34,749 bases of DNA from Bacillota bacterium (GCA_023411225.1 JAEYPA010000149.1:1-34749), one strand, 5' to 3'; shown: positions 15,741 through 24,699, numbered from the stretch's first letter. Notes: generated by a model from the letters alone, not told the origin. A program made the numbers and translations.

Positions 15741-15814
15741 ACTGTATTACAATAGAATACTTCGAAATAAGACAAATATACATATAAAGAGAGCAAAGAC
15801 AGGATGAATAGATA

Positions 15815-16693
15815 ATGGCAATAAGGAGTATAACATCTTCAAGGATAAGGTTTTGGTTGATGGCGGCATGCTTTCTTCTGTTATTTATGGTTATTATTAA
15901 GGTACAGCAAACAATACAGTATCATGTCTTTATAAAAGATAGAATTGAACAGGCCAGTTATAAAGAAGAAAAAATGAGGCAGATGTTGTTTAAAGGAGAC
16001 TACTTGTATAAATTGGATCAATATTGTAAGAAGACAGGGAGGGACTTTATTCAAGAGCTGACCATTCGCGCTATATTATTTGATTATGAGCTTAACGACT
16101 CAGATAAGGAAATATTTTATCCTATTAATCAGAAATTTAAAACTGAAATAGAAGAATTATCTTTTTATACCAAGGTAGTACAGATTTATCAGAGCATTTT
16201 CATGGATGTAAGGTATTTTCCTGTACCTAAAGATTTACTAGGGATGGAAACAGTCGGTTTTCAAAATGGCTTTGGGGATGCCAGAAGTTACGGTGGAAAT
16301 CGTAAGCACGAGGGAATAGACTTGATTCCGTCTATCAAGGAAAGAGGGTATTTTCCTATCGTAAGTGTCAGTGATGGAGTTGTAGCCAATGTAGGCTGGT
16401 TAGAGCTTGGAGGTTGGCGAGTAGGAATTGATAGTGATAACGGAGGATACTTTTATTATGCACATTTAGATAGTTATGCCCCAGGCTTGAAAGAAGGAGA
16501 TAGAGTTTCGGCTGGACAGCTACTAGGGTTTATGGGGGATAGTGGGTATGGAAAAAAGGAAGGTACGAGAGGAAAATTTATTGTGCATTTGCATTTTGGA
16601 ATCTATGTAACCATTAATAATAAGCAGGTCAGTTTTAATCCTTATCCAGTTTTGAATTACTTATTGCATAGGCGTTTGGGCTATCAATTGTAA
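15815..16693 (+). CDS. M23 (LytM-type) membrane-anchored peptidase
   Basis: 292 residues: an N-terminal membrane helix (about residues 12-32, FWLMAACFLLLFMVIIKV), a roughly 100-residue extracellular helical linker, and an M23 domain (about 150-285). The zinc ligands are present: HEGIDLIP (H-x3-D, near 165) and HLHFG (H-x-H, near 257), so it should be an active endopeptidase cutting peptidoglycan cross-links or stem peptides. The intact ligands separate it from inactive regulators such as EnvC. No separate cell-wall-binding domain (LysM, SH3, SPOR) is visible. ACAGGATGA lies before the ATG. It could act in sporulation engulfment (SpoIIQ-like) or wall growth; the context does not decide. Confidence 0.88.
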   Translation: MAIRSITSSRIRFWLMAACFLLLFMVIIKVQQTIQYHVFIKDRIEQASYKEEKMRQMLFKGDYLYKLDQYCKKTGRDFIQELTIRAILFDYELNDSDKEIFYPINQKFKTEIEELSFYTKVVQIYQSIFMDVRYFPVPKDLLGMETVGFQNGFGDARSYGGNRKHEGIDLIPSIKERGYFPIVSVSDGVVANVGWLELGGWRVGIDSDNGGYFYYAHLDSYAPGLKEGDRVSAGQLLGFMGDSGYGKKEGTRGKFIVHLHFGIYVTINNKQVSFNPYPVLNYLLHRRLGYQL

Positions 16694-16740
16694 ATACGAA
16701 ACAAAGTCCAAAGACTAGTGAGAGGAGGGATTAGTTTCAG

Positions 16741-16770
16741 TTTACATAGAGGAATAGATTGTGTTATAAT
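16741..16770 (+). promoter_or_regulatory. Promoter of the relQ-proC operon
   Basis: TTTACA (16741-16746), an 18-base spacer and TATAAT (16765-16770) with an extended TG, inside the string TTGTGTTATAAT. It leaves an unusually long leader of about 100 bases (16777-16878) in which I see no recognisable riboswitch or clear terminator/antiterminator pair. Confidence 0.65.
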
Positions 16771-16878
16771 AACTACGAAAGCATGTTCGGGTTACACCAG
16801 ACAGGCATTCGTGTGCATAGTATATCAAAGGTAAGACGATGTTGTATTATGTAATCTAAATAATGTGAGGTCAGTAAT

Positions 16879-17682
16879 ATGGAGATACAATTATGGAGAG
16901 AAATACTAGATCCTTATGAATTGGCAGTTGATGAATTAACTGTGAAATTTAACCATATTATCCATGAGCATAGAAATGCCGGGGTTTATTCTCCTATTGA
17001 ATTAGTAAGTGGTCGCGTTAAGAAGATATCCAGTATTTTGGAGAAAGCACAGAAGAAGAACATCAATCTAGACGAGATTCAGGAGAAGATGGATGATATA
17101 GCGGGAATCCGAATTATATGCCAGTTTGTTGAAGATATTGATGCTGTGGTAGAATTGATTCACAACAGAAAAGATATGACAATTAAACAGGAAAAGGACT
17201 ACATCAAAAATTGTAAGGAAAGTGGATATCGTAGCTATCATGTTATTATCTACTATACAGTACAGACTATGACAGGAGCTAAGACTATACAGGCGGAGAT
17301 TCAGATACGCACTCTAGCTATGAATTTCTGGGCTACTATAGAGCATTCCCTTCAATACAAATATAAAAAGAATATGCCTAGCCATATTAGGGATAGACTA
17401 TCAAGTGCAGCAGACGCTGTAGTTAGCTTGGATCAAGAGATGAGCCAGATCCGTGGAGAGATTATGGATGCCCAGAATTTCTTTAGTATAAAGGCTAGTG
17501 TGGTCAGTGATATTCTTACTAATATCCAGAATTTGTATAAAGTTGCCAACAAACGTGAAGTGGTGAAGATTCAGGACGAGTTTTTCAAGATTTATGAAAC
17601 TGGCGATTTAGATAAGCTGGAACGCTTTAATAGAGAGCTTGACATTATATCGGAGGGCTATCGTGCCCAGAGCTTAGAATAG
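16879..17682 (+). CDS. relQ: Small alarmone synthetase, RelQ/YjbM type
   Basis: 267 residues containing only the (p)ppGpp synthetase domain, with no HD hydrolase, TGS or ACT domain, so this is a small alarmone synthetase and not Rel. Motifs: GRVKKISSILEKAQKK (ATP-binding region), KMDDIAGIRIICQF (near 70), SGYRSYHVIIYY, and EIQIRTLAMNFWATIEHSL with the catalytic Glu. The C-terminal helical segment (about 180-265) fits the tetramerising part of RelQ. It transfers pyrophosphate from ATP to GDP or GTP. The start uses GAGGT eight bases upstream. It heads a run of RNA-modification genes with a gap of only 16 bases to the next. Confidence 0.93.
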   Translation: MEIQLWREILDPYELAVDELTVKFNHIIHEHRNAGVYSPIELVSGRVKKISSILEKAQKKNINLDEIQEKMDDIAGIRIICQFVEDIDAVVELIHNRKDMTIKQEKDYIKNCKESGYRSYHVIIYYTVQTMTGAKTIQAEIQIRTLAMNFWATIEHSLQYKYKKNMPSHIRDRLSSAADAVVSLDQEMSQIRGEIMDAQNFFSIKASVVSDILTNIQNLYKVANKREVVKIQDEFFKIYETGDLDKLERFNRELDIISEGYRAQSLE

Positions 17683-17698
17683 AACGGAGATTAAAGTT

Positions 17699-19060
17699 TT
17701 GAGATTACCCATAACATTCGTGGAGAAAATGAAGACACTGTTAAAAGAGGACTATGCTGCCTATGAGGCAAGCTATGAACAGCCTAAATTTTCCGGTCTC
17801 CGCGTTAATACATTAAAAATAAGTCCAGAGGAGTTCATGAAGATTTCTCCCTTTGCCTTAGAGAGAATTCCATGGACTACCAATGGCTTTTATTATGACT
17901 CCAGCAAACAACCAGCGAAACACCCTTATTATTTTGCAGGTCTTTATTATATTCAGGAGCCTAGTGCAATGACTCCTGCTGCAATGCTTCCTATTGAGGA
18001 AGGGGACAGGGTGTTAGATTTATGTGCAGCTCCAGGAGGAAAGACTACGGAACTTGCTGCTAAGTTAAATGGTACCGGGGTTCTTGTAACCAATGATATC
18101 AGCAATAGCCGTGCCAAAGCCCTACTTAAGAATGTAGAAGTGTTTGGAGTGAGAAATGCAGTAGTAACGAATGAAGCACCTGAGAAATTAGCCCATTATT
18201 TTGAAGGATATTTTGATAAAATTTTAGTGGATGCTCCATGCTCAGGAGAGGGTATGTTCCGTAAGGATCCTTCAATTGTGAAAAGCTGGGAGCAGTATGG
18301 CGTTGCTCATTATAATAACCTTCAAAAAGAGATTATTCTACATGCTGCTAGGATGTTAAAACCTGGTGGAATGATGCTTTATTCTACTTGTACCTTCTCC
18401 CCCGAGGAGAATGAAGGTACCATTATGTTCTTAAAGGAGCATTTTCCAGAATTTAAAGTCCTGCCTTTACCTATGTATGAGGGTTTTGACCATGGCCATC
18501 CGGAATGGGTGGAGGGTAGTGTTGACTTAACAAACTGCATTCGCCTTTGGCCACATCGGATTAAGGGAGAAGGACATTTTATAGCTCTATTACAAAAGGG
18601 AGAAGAAGAGGTCAGACGTAAAGTGGTTACAGAGCTTAAGCCAGTAAAACTTTCTGAAGAAGCGACGACCTTTTTAAAAGAGATAAAGACAAAAGCATTA
18701 CGAAAGAATCTGGAGCTTCATGGAGAACGTCTTAATTCCTGGCCAAACGAGATGATAGATTTAAGTGGTATGCGTTTAATGCGGACAGGCATGTATCTTG
18801 GAGATGTGAAGAATAAACGCTTCGAGCCAAGTCAGTCACTGGCTGTAGCCCTTCATAAGGAGGAATACCCATATATCGTTTCCTTTTCTGTGGAAGATGA
18901 ACGGGTAATTCGTTATCTCAAGGGAGAGACCATTGAGATTGAGGATAAAAAGCTTTTGGGGTATGTTCTTGTTTGTGTAGATGGATTTTCTCTAGGTTGG
19001 GCAAAGGCTTCCAAAGGAAATTTAAAGAATAAATATCATCCTGGATGGAGATGGATGTAA
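17699..19060 (+). CDS. RsmF-like rRNA cytosine-C5 methyltransferase
   Basis: 453 residues from a TTG start, with CGGAGATT about six bases before it. The N-terminal RNA-binding part precedes the SAM-binding core, with CAAPGGKTTELA (near 108), DISNSRAKALLKN, VDAPCSGEGMFRKDP (motif IV Pro-Cys, near 177) and STCTFSPEENEG (motif VI Cys nucleophile, near 228). Both cysteines of the NOL1/NOP2/Sun family are present. The C-terminal ~150 residues (FLKEIKTKALRKNLELHG, then VLVCVDGFSLGWAKASKGNLK) match the RsmF/YebU-type extension with a PUA-like end, so 16S or 23S rRNA m5C formation is expected. The exact site cannot be read from sequence. Confidence 0.9.
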   Translation: MRLPITFVEKMKTLLKEDYAAYEASYEQPKFSGLRVNTLKISPEEFMKISPFALERIPWTTNGFYYDSSKQPAKHPYYFAGLYYIQEPSAMTPAAMLPIEEGDRVLDLCAAPGGKTTELAAKLNGTGVLVTNDISNSRAKALLKNVEVFGVRNAVVTNEAPEKLAHYFEGYFDKILVDAPCSGEGMFRKDPSIVKSWEQYGVAHYNNLQKEIILHAARMLKPGGMMLYSTCTFSPEENEGTIMFLKEHFPEFKVLPLPMYEGFDHGHPEWVEGSVDLTNCIRLWPHRIKGEGHFIALLQKGEEEVRRKVVTELKPVKLSEEATTFLKEIKTKALRKNLELHGERLNSWPNEMIDLSGMRLMRTGMYLGDVKNKRFEPSQSLAVALHKEEYPYIVSFSVEDERVIRYLKGETIEIEDKKLLGYVLVCVDGFSLGWAKASKGNLKNKYHPGWRWM

Positions 19061-19071
19061 GAGGAGATTGT

Positions 19072-19800
19072 ATGGCGAAGCAGATTCGTTTAGATAAATA
19101 TTTGTCTGATATGGGCTGTGGTACTCGAAGTGAGGTTAAGATTGCCATAAAAAAGGGCGTTGTCAAAGTGAATAACCAGATTGTTAAGACACCGGATTGT
19201 AAGATTTCACTAGATGATCTGGTGTACTATCATGATGAGCTCATTACTTATGCTGAATATGAGTATTATATGTTAAATAAACCGGCAGGTGTTGTGTCGG
19301 CTACCGAAGATAAAAAAGATAAGACAGTACTTCAATTGCTAGGTGACAAGAAGCGTAAGGATTTGTTTCCGGTTGGGCGATTAGATAAGGATACAGAAGG
19401 CCTTCTTCTCTTGACCAACGATGGAGAATTAGCTCATCAGCTATTAGCTCCAGGTAAACGTGTAGGGAAGACCTATTACGCCAAGGTGGAAGGAAAAGTA
19501 ACTGCCCTAGAGGTGGAATTGTTCTCTCATGGTTTACAGGTTGATTCTGAGTTTACTGCACTACCGGCTGAGCTTAAGATTATATCTTCTGAGGAAGAAT
19601 CGGAGGTAGAACTTACCATAATAGAGGGAAAGTTCCATCAGGTAAAGCGTATGTTTGAAGCTGTTGGAATGAAGGTGTTGTATCTGAAACGCTTGTCGAT
19701 GGGAAGTCTTACACTAGATAAAGAACTTAATGTGGGACAATACCGATCTTTAACTGAAGAAGAGCTTTATAGAATAAAACAGGAGCATGGAAGAGTATAA
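19072..19800 (+). CDS. rsuA: RsuA-family 16S rRNA pseudouridine synthase
   Basis: 242 residues from ATG 19072, with GAGGAG five bases upstream; the longer frame from 19045 overlaps the previous gene and lacks an SD. An S4 RNA-binding domain (about residues 3-60, RLDKYLSDMGCGTRSE) precedes the catalytic core with GRLDKDTEGLLLLTNDG, where the first Asp is the nucleophile, and the family motifs YYMLNKPAGVVSA and EGKFHQVKRMFEAVG. The length and single S4 domain fit RsuA (position 516 in E. coli 16S rRNA) better than RluB or RluF, but those share the fold. It begins 11 bases after the methyltransferase gene. Confidence 0.88.
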   Translation: MAKQIRLDKYLSDMGCGTRSEVKIAIKKGVVKVNNQIVKTPDCKISLDDLVYYHDELITYAEYEYYMLNKPAGVVSATEDKKDKTVLQLLGDKKRKDLFPVGRLDKDTEGLLLLTNDGELAHQLLAPGKRVGKTYYAKVEGKVTALEVELFSHGLQVDSEFTALPAELKIISSEEESEVELTIIEGKFHQVKRMFEAVGMKVLYLKRLSMGSLTLDKELNVGQYRSLTEEELYRIKQEHGRV

Positions 19801-19824
19801 GTAATGCCTTGACTTGGAGGATAT

Positions 19825-20475
19825 ATGTTTAATGGGATAAAAGCAGTCATCTTTGATCTAGATGGAACCATGGTGGACTCTATGTGGATCTGGGAGAGTA
19901 TTGACATAGAATTTTTAGGGAGATACGGGATAGAACATCCTGATAATTTTCAGAAGGTTTTAAATGGTATGAGTTTTACGGAAACTGCCGTTTATTTTAA
20001 GGAGAGATTCAAGCTTCCGGAAAGTGTTGATAGGATTAAAAGTATTTGGAATACCATGGCCTATGACAAGTATATGAATGAGGTTTGCTTAAAGGAAGGG
20101 GTTTTAGAGCTTATAATAGCCTTAAAGAAAAAAGGGATTAAGTTGGGGATTGCCAGTAGTAATTCCATAGAATTGGTGTCTGCCATTATTAGGCGATTTG
20201 ATTTAGAACGATATTTTGATACAATAAATACCTCCTGTGAGGTACCCAAAGGAAAGCCAGCACCGGATATTTACCTTTTAACCGCTAAAAAATTACAGGT
20301 GAAACCAGAGGAATGTCTAGTATTTGAGGATGTGATTCAAGGAATTCAGGCTGGGAAAAATGCAAATATGAAGGTTTGTGCTGTAAAAGATGCCTATTCT
20401 GTAGATTCCTTAGAAGAAAGGGTAGCAGCCGCTGATTATTACATTGAGAGTTTTCGGGAACTACAGGTTGGTTAA
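19825..20475 (+). CDS. HAD-superfamily hydrolase, beta-phosphoglucomutase-like
   Basis: 216 residues. All four HAD motifs are present: FDLDGTMVDS (nucleophile Asp and acid/base Asp), IASSNS (motif II Ser), the Lys of CEVPKGKPAPDIY, and VFEDVIQGIQA. The helical cap inserted after motif I (about 16-80) makes it subclass I, the group of beta-phosphoglucomutase, phosphoglycolate phosphatase and sugar-phosphate phosphatases. The substrate cannot be deduced. GGAGG lies seven bases before the ATG; the gene sits in the RNA-modification operon with a 24-base gap. Confidence 0.88.
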   Translation: MFNGIKAVIFDLDGTMVDSMWIWESIDIEFLGRYGIEHPDNFQKVLNGMSFTETAVYFKERFKLPESVDRIKSIWNTMAYDKYMNEVCLKEGVLELIIALKKKGIKLGIASSNSIELVSAIIRRFDLERYFDTINTSCEVPKGKPAPDIYLLTAKKLQVKPEECLVFEDVIQGIQAGKNANMKVCAVKDAYSVDSLEERVAAADYYIESFRELQVG

Positions 20476-20487
20476 GGGTATATTAGA

Positions 20488-22431
20488 ATGGAGTATTATA
20501 TGACACAAGGTTTTTTACCAATTAGTAAAGAAGATATGAATGAAAGAGGCATTGAACAACTGGATTTTGTCTATGTCATCGGAGATGCCTATGTAGATCA
20601 TCCTTCCTTTGGTCCTGCCATTATCAGCAGAGTCTTAGAAAGCCATGGATATACAGTGGGAATTATCTCGCAGCCTGACTGGAGAAAGAAGGAAAGCATA
20701 CAGATCTTAGGTGAACCACGCCTTGGCTTTTTAGTATCTGGTGGTAACATGGATACCATGGTGAATCATTATACCGTTGCAAAGAAGAAGAGAAAAGTGG
20801 ATGCATATACCCCTGGTGGAACCATGGGAAAAAGGCCGGATCGAGCAACCATCACGTATTCCAAGTTGATTCGTGGGAGCTATAAGAAAGCGCCAATTAT
20901 TATTGGGGGTATTGAAGCTAGCCTAAGAAGATTAGGACACTATGATTACTGGAGTGATTCTGTAAAGCGTTCCATTTTGTTGGATTCAGGAGCTGATTTA
21001 ATCAGCTATGGTATGGGAGAACGTTCCATTGTAGAGATAGCAGATGCTCTAAATAGCGGCATTGAGATTCAATATATTACCTTTATTGAAGGTACCGTTT
21101 ATAAGACCAAGGATATCTCTTTCGTATATGATTACATTATGCTTCCGGAATTTAATAAAATAGTAGAGAGCAAAAGAACTTTTGCAGAAAGCTTTTATAC
21201 CCAATACTGCAATACAGATCCTTTTGCCTCCAAAATTCTGATTGAACCATATGAGAATGGAGTTTATGTGGTTCAGAATACTCCTTCGAAGCCACTTACT
21301 GAGGAGGAAATGGATCATGTTTACGCCCTTCCTTATATGAGAGCTTATCATCCGTCTTATGAGGAAGAAGGTGGTATTCCTGCACTGGCTGATTTAAAAT
21401 TCAGTCTGGTGAATAACAGAGGTTGCTTTGGTGGATGTAGTTTCTGTGCCTTAACTTTTCATCAGGGAAGAATCATTCAGACTAGAAGTCATGAATCTAT
21501 CTTAAAGGAAGCACATGTGATGCTAGAGGATAAGGACTTTAAAGGAAATATTTTTGATGTAGGTGGACCTACAGCCAATTTTCGTTACACAGCCTGTGAA
21601 AAGCAAAAGACGCACGGAGCCTGTGTAAATAAGCAATGTCTATGGCCAAAGCCATGTAAGAATCTGAATGTGGATCACAAGGACTTTAGTAAGTTATTAA
21701 AGGAGTTACGTGAGCTTCCTGGAGTGAAACGTGTCTTTATTCGTTCTGGTATCCGATTTGATTACCTAATCGAAGATAAGGATGATTCCTTTATGTATGA
21801 CTTATGTGAGCATTATGTTAGTGGACAGTTAAAGGTGGCTCCGGAGCATATTAGTGATACCGTACTTGACTTAATGGGAAAACCAAGTAATGATGTATAT
21901 GAGAAGTTTATGAAAAAATATAAAGAAGTTAATCATAAACTAGGGAAAAAGCAGTATGTTGTACCATATTTAATGAGTTCTCATCCAGGCTCCTCACTAA
22001 AGGAAGCCATAGAATTAGCAGAATATATCCGGGATTTGGGATATATGCCGGAGCAGGTACAGGATTTTTATCCTACACCATCTACGTTATCTACCTGTAT
22101 GTATTATACTGAGTTAGATCCAAGGACTATGAAAAAGGTGTATGTGCCGAAAAGCCCTCATGAGAAAGCCATGCAACGAGCTTTAATTCAGTATCGTAAT
22201 CCGAAGAATTATGACCTAATTGTAGAAGCTCTTGTAGAAGCTGATAGATGCGATCTTATCGGTTTTGACAAGAAATGTCTCGTTAAGCCTGCTTATAAGG
22301 ATAAGGAACGTTTTGGTACCAAGCGTAATCCTAAACAGACAGAAAAGACGAAGGAATCTTCAAAGAGGGGACAGGGTTTTGGAACAAGTAAAAAGAAGAA
22401 AACCATTCGTAACGTTCATAAGAAAAAATAG
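20488..22431 (+). CDS. ygiQ: YgiQ-family radical SAM protein
   Basis: 647 residues, typical of the UPF0313/YgiQ family. A cobalamin-binding-like N-terminal region (about 1-290, with LVSGGNMDTMVNHYTVAKKK and IIIGGIEASLRRLGHYDYW) precedes the radical SAM core with CFGGCSFC (C-x3-C-x2-C, near 312) for a [4Fe-4S] cluster. A second cysteine-rich stretch (about 370-395, ACEKQKTHGAC and CLWPKPC) may bind another metal centre. The C-terminus is Lys-rich. No reaction is established for the family that I can name; its place among rRNA modification genes is suggestive only. ATG 20500 (GGAG six bases upstream) is an alternative start to 20488. Confidence 0.9.
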   Translation: MEYYMTQGFLPISKEDMNERGIEQLDFVYVIGDAYVDHPSFGPAIISRVLESHGYTVGIISQPDWRKKESIQILGEPRLGFLVSGGNMDTMVNHYTVAKKKRKVDAYTPGGTMGKRPDRATITYSKLIRGSYKKAPIIIGGIEASLRRLGHYDYWSDSVKRSILLDSGADLISYGMGERSIVEIADALNSGIEIQYITFIEGTVYKTKDISFVYDYIMLPEFNKIVESKRTFAESFYTQYCNTDPFASKILIEPYENGVYVVQNTPSKPLTEEEMDHVYALPYMRAYHPSYEEEGGIPALADLKFSLVNNRGCFGGCSFCALTFHQGRIIQTRSHESILKEAHVMLEDKDFKGNIFDVGGPTANFRYTACEKQKTHGACVNKQCLWPKPCKNLNVDHKDFSKLLKELRELPGVKRVFIRSGIRFDYLIEDKDDSFMYDLCEHYVSGQLKVAPEHISDTVLDLMGKPSNDVYEKFMKKYKEVNHKLGKKQYVVPYLMSSHPGSSLKEAIELAEYIRDLGYMPEQVQDFYPTPSTLSTCMYYTELDPRTMKKVYVPKSPHEKAMQRALIQYRNPKNYDLIVEALVEADRCDLIGFDKKCLVKPAYKDKERFGTKRNPKQTEKTKESSKRGQGFGTSKKKKTIRNVHKKK

Positions 22432-22461
22432 AGTACTATAATGAAAAGAAGGGTGAATCAT

Positions 22462-23139
22462 ATGGAGAAGGATGCAAAGGCTACAAATGAAGTTATAAAA
22501 GGACCAATTTACAAGGGCTCTTACAGGTATATTGAACGAAAGAAAAAGGCATATGTTTTAAAGACCTTGTTGTATGTAGGAATTGGGGTTTTAATCTACG
22601 TAATAGGACTATGCTTAAATAAATTTCAGTCAAACAATATCTTCACTATACTTGCTATTCTAATGGTACTTCCGACTGCCAAGGCTTTGGTAGCGGTAGC
22701 AGTATTTTGGCCATTTCAATCGGTCTCCTACGACAGGATTCATAAGATTTATAGTATACTGGCCAGTGTTTTTTGTGATATCGCACCAATAGAAACTGTG
22801 ATGAGACAACCAGATGCCATTGAGGGCAAACTGAATGTGTATTTCGATATGGTTTATACCTCTTCAGAAAAGGTGATGAACTTGGATGCTCTTGTTGTAA
22901 CAGGTACCAGAATTATTGGACTAACAGGAAGAGAGAAGCCAAAGCTTACCTACCTGCAATCTCATATGCAGGACAGTATGGAAAAGAGAGGTCTTTCCTT
23001 TGGTGTAAAGATTTACGACAAAGAGGAAGCTTTCTTAAAAGCATTAAAGGAGTTAAAGCCAGATAATTCCGATAGTGATAGTAATAAAAAGGATAGAAAT
23101 GCAGCAATTGAGTTTATTGAGGCTATTATTGTAAAATAA
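22462..23139 (+). CDS. Unrecognised two-helix membrane protein
   Basis: 225 residues from ATG 22462, which has AGAAGGG about eight bases upstream; ATG 22441 has no SD. I do not recognise a family. There is a short basic cytoplasmic N-terminus, then two hydrophobic segments (about residues 31-52, LYVGIGVLIYVIGLCL, and 59-84, ILAILMVLPTAKALVAVAVF) in a hairpin, then a soluble ~130-residue domain with alternating strands and helices (VYFDMVYTSSEKVMNLDALVV, GVKIYDKEEAFLKALKEL) and an acidic-basic linker DNSDSDSNKKDRN near the end. It lies between ygiQ and an rlu gene, 12 bases before the latter, so it belongs to the operon. A membrane-tethered regulator or scaffold is possible. Confidence 0.7.
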   Translation: MEKDAKATNEVIKGPIYKGSYRYIERKKKAYVLKTLLYVGIGVLIYVIGLCLNKFQSNNIFTILAILMVLPTAKALVAVAVFWPFQSVSYDRIHKIYSILASVFCDIAPIETVMRQPDAIEGKLNVYFDMVYTSSEKVMNLDALVVTGTRIIGLTGREKPKLTYLQSHMQDSMEKRGLSFGVKIYDKEEAFLKALKELKPDNSDSDSNKKDRNAAIEFIEAIIVK

Positions 23140-23151
23140 GGAATGGAACGG

Positions 23152-24153
23152 ATGAGAGAAATAGAGATTGGAAGCTTTGAGGCCGGTCAAAGACTGGATA
23201 AGTTTTTAGAAAAATACATGGATTTGGCGACTAAGAGCTTCTTTTACAAGATGTTACGAAAAAAGAATATTACCCTCAATGGAAAAAAGGCAGAGGGTTC
23301 GGAGCGATTAGTAGAGAAAGATGTTGTGAAACTCTTTCTTTCAGAAGAAACCATCGACAATTTCCGAAGCAAAAAAGAAGAAAACTTAGTGAAGGATAGG
23401 GAACTGTCAGAGGAGCTGAGTGTCATTTTCGAGAACGAGCATGTACTCTTAATAAACAAACCAACTGGTATGCTGTCCCAAAAGGCACAGAAGGACGATG
23501 TTTCCTTAGTGGAACATCTGACAGCATATCTCTTAGATGAAGGGGCACTAAAAAAGGAACAGTTGGCTACCTTCCGTCCAGGTATCTGTAACCGCCTGGA
23601 TCGCAATACCTCTGGTATCATAGTGGCAGGAAAGAGTTTATTTGGTTTACAAACCATGAGTCAAAAGATCAAAGCCAGAGATCTTGATAAGTATTATTAC
23701 ACTATTGTAAAGGGTGTAATAGAAAAGAAGCAGATCATTGATGGATATCTCTATAAGCATCATAATCGTAATAAGGTTGTGATTACTAAAGAACCGGTGG
23801 AGGATGGGGATTATATTAAGACAGAGTACCTTCCAATTGCTTCGAATGGAGCCTATACCTTACTGCGAGTTAAGCTGATTACTGGGCGCTCTCACCAGAT
23901 TCGTGCTCATTTACAAAGCATTGGTCATCCAGTAATAGGTGACGGCAAGTATGGAGATGTATTTGTAAATAGGGAAATGAAGAAAAAATATAAGCTTAAG
24001 AATCAACTGTTACATGCAAGAGAGCTACATTTTGGAAAGATGCCACAGGAGTTGTCTGATATGTCAGATACCAGCTTCTATGCTTCATTTCCGGAGCAGT
24101 TTAAGATTATTATTGATGGAGAATTCCATCTTTCTACAAAAGAATTATTATAG
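23152..24153 (+). CDS. RluC/RluD-family 23S rRNA pseudouridine synthase
   Basis: 333 residues from ATG 23152: AAGGA at 23138-23142 is nine bases away, whereas it abuts the ATG at 23143. An S4 domain (about residues 8-65, AGQRLDKFLEKYMDLA) is followed by the RluA-type catalytic domain: CNRLDRNTSGIIVAGKS with the nucleophilic Asp, VLLINKPTGMLSQ, and RSHQIRAHLQSIGHPVIGDGKYG. It isomerises uridine to pseudouridine in rRNA. RluC (955/2504/2580) or RluD (1911/1915/1917) specificity cannot be told apart by eye; the Lys-rich S4-to-core linker is not decisive. Confidence 0.9.
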   Translation: MREIEIGSFEAGQRLDKFLEKYMDLATKSFFYKMLRKKNITLNGKKAEGSERLVEKDVVKLFLSEETIDNFRSKKEENLVKDRELSEELSVIFENEHVLLINKPTGMLSQKAQKDDVSLVEHLTAYLLDEGALKKEQLATFRPGICNRLDRNTSGIIVAGKSLFGLQTMSQKIKARDLDKYYYTIVKGVIEKKQIIDGYLYKHHNRNKVVITKEPVEDGDYIKTEYLPIASNGAYTLLRVKLITGRSHQIRAHLQSIGHPVIGDGKYGDVFVNREMKKKYKLKNQLLHARELHFGKMPQELSDMSDTSFYASFPEQFKIIIDGEFHLSTKELL

Positions 24154-24165
24154 AGGGGGAGTTAT

Positions 24166-24699
24166 ATGCCATCTTGGAATTCTAGAGGATTAAGAGGTTC
24201 TACATTAGAGGAACTTGTGAACCTCACTAACGACAAATACAGACAGAATGGCCTTGCATTAATCCAAAAGGTACCTACACCAATTAAGCCCATTCGGATG
24301 GATCAGGAAACCAGGCATATTACTTTAGCTTATTTTGAACAGAAAAGTACGGTGGATTACATCGGAGCAGTACAAGGAATTCCCGTATGCTTTGATGCCA
24401 AGGAATGTGCCACTGATACCTTTCCTTTACAGAATGTCCATGAACATCAGGTAAGGTTTATGGAGGAGTTTGAAAAACAGAAGGGAATCGCCTTTTTGTT
24501 AATCTACTATAGTAAGCAAAATATCTTTTACTATCTGCCCTTTAGGAATTTAAAGGTATTCTGGGATAGGGCTCAGACAGGTGGAAGAAAGAGTTTCCTT
24601 TGGGATGAATTAGACGAAACATATATAATAAAATCGGGTAATGGCGGCTTTATTCATTATTTAGAAGCTTTAAGTCTGGATTTGACGAGTCGGAATTAA
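24166..24699 (+). CDS. recU: Holliday junction resolvase RecU
   Basis: 177 residues. Family signatures: NSRGLRGSTLEELVNLTNDK at the N-terminus, IQKVPTPIKPI, then the PD-(D/E)xK core with STVDYIGAVQG (metal Asp) and CFDAKECATDTFPLQNVHEHQ (D-x-K), and the stalk/loop region. RecU cuts four-way junctions in recombination and chromosome segregation in Firmicutes, replacing RuvC. It usually sits next to a penicillin-binding protein gene (ponA); here it lies between an rlu gene and proC instead. The start has AGGGGGAG seven bases upstream. The protein is slightly shorter than Bacillus RecU (about 200), chiefly at the N-terminus. Confidence 0.92.
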   Translation: MPSWNSRGLRGSTLEELVNLTNDKYRQNGLALIQKVPTPIKPIRMDQETRHITLAYFEQKSTVDYIGAVQGIPVCFDAKECATDTFPLQNVHEHQVRFMEEFEKQKGIAFLLIYYSKQNIFYYLPFRNLKVFWDRAQTGGRKSFLWDELDETYIIKSGNGGFIHYLEALSLDLTSRN

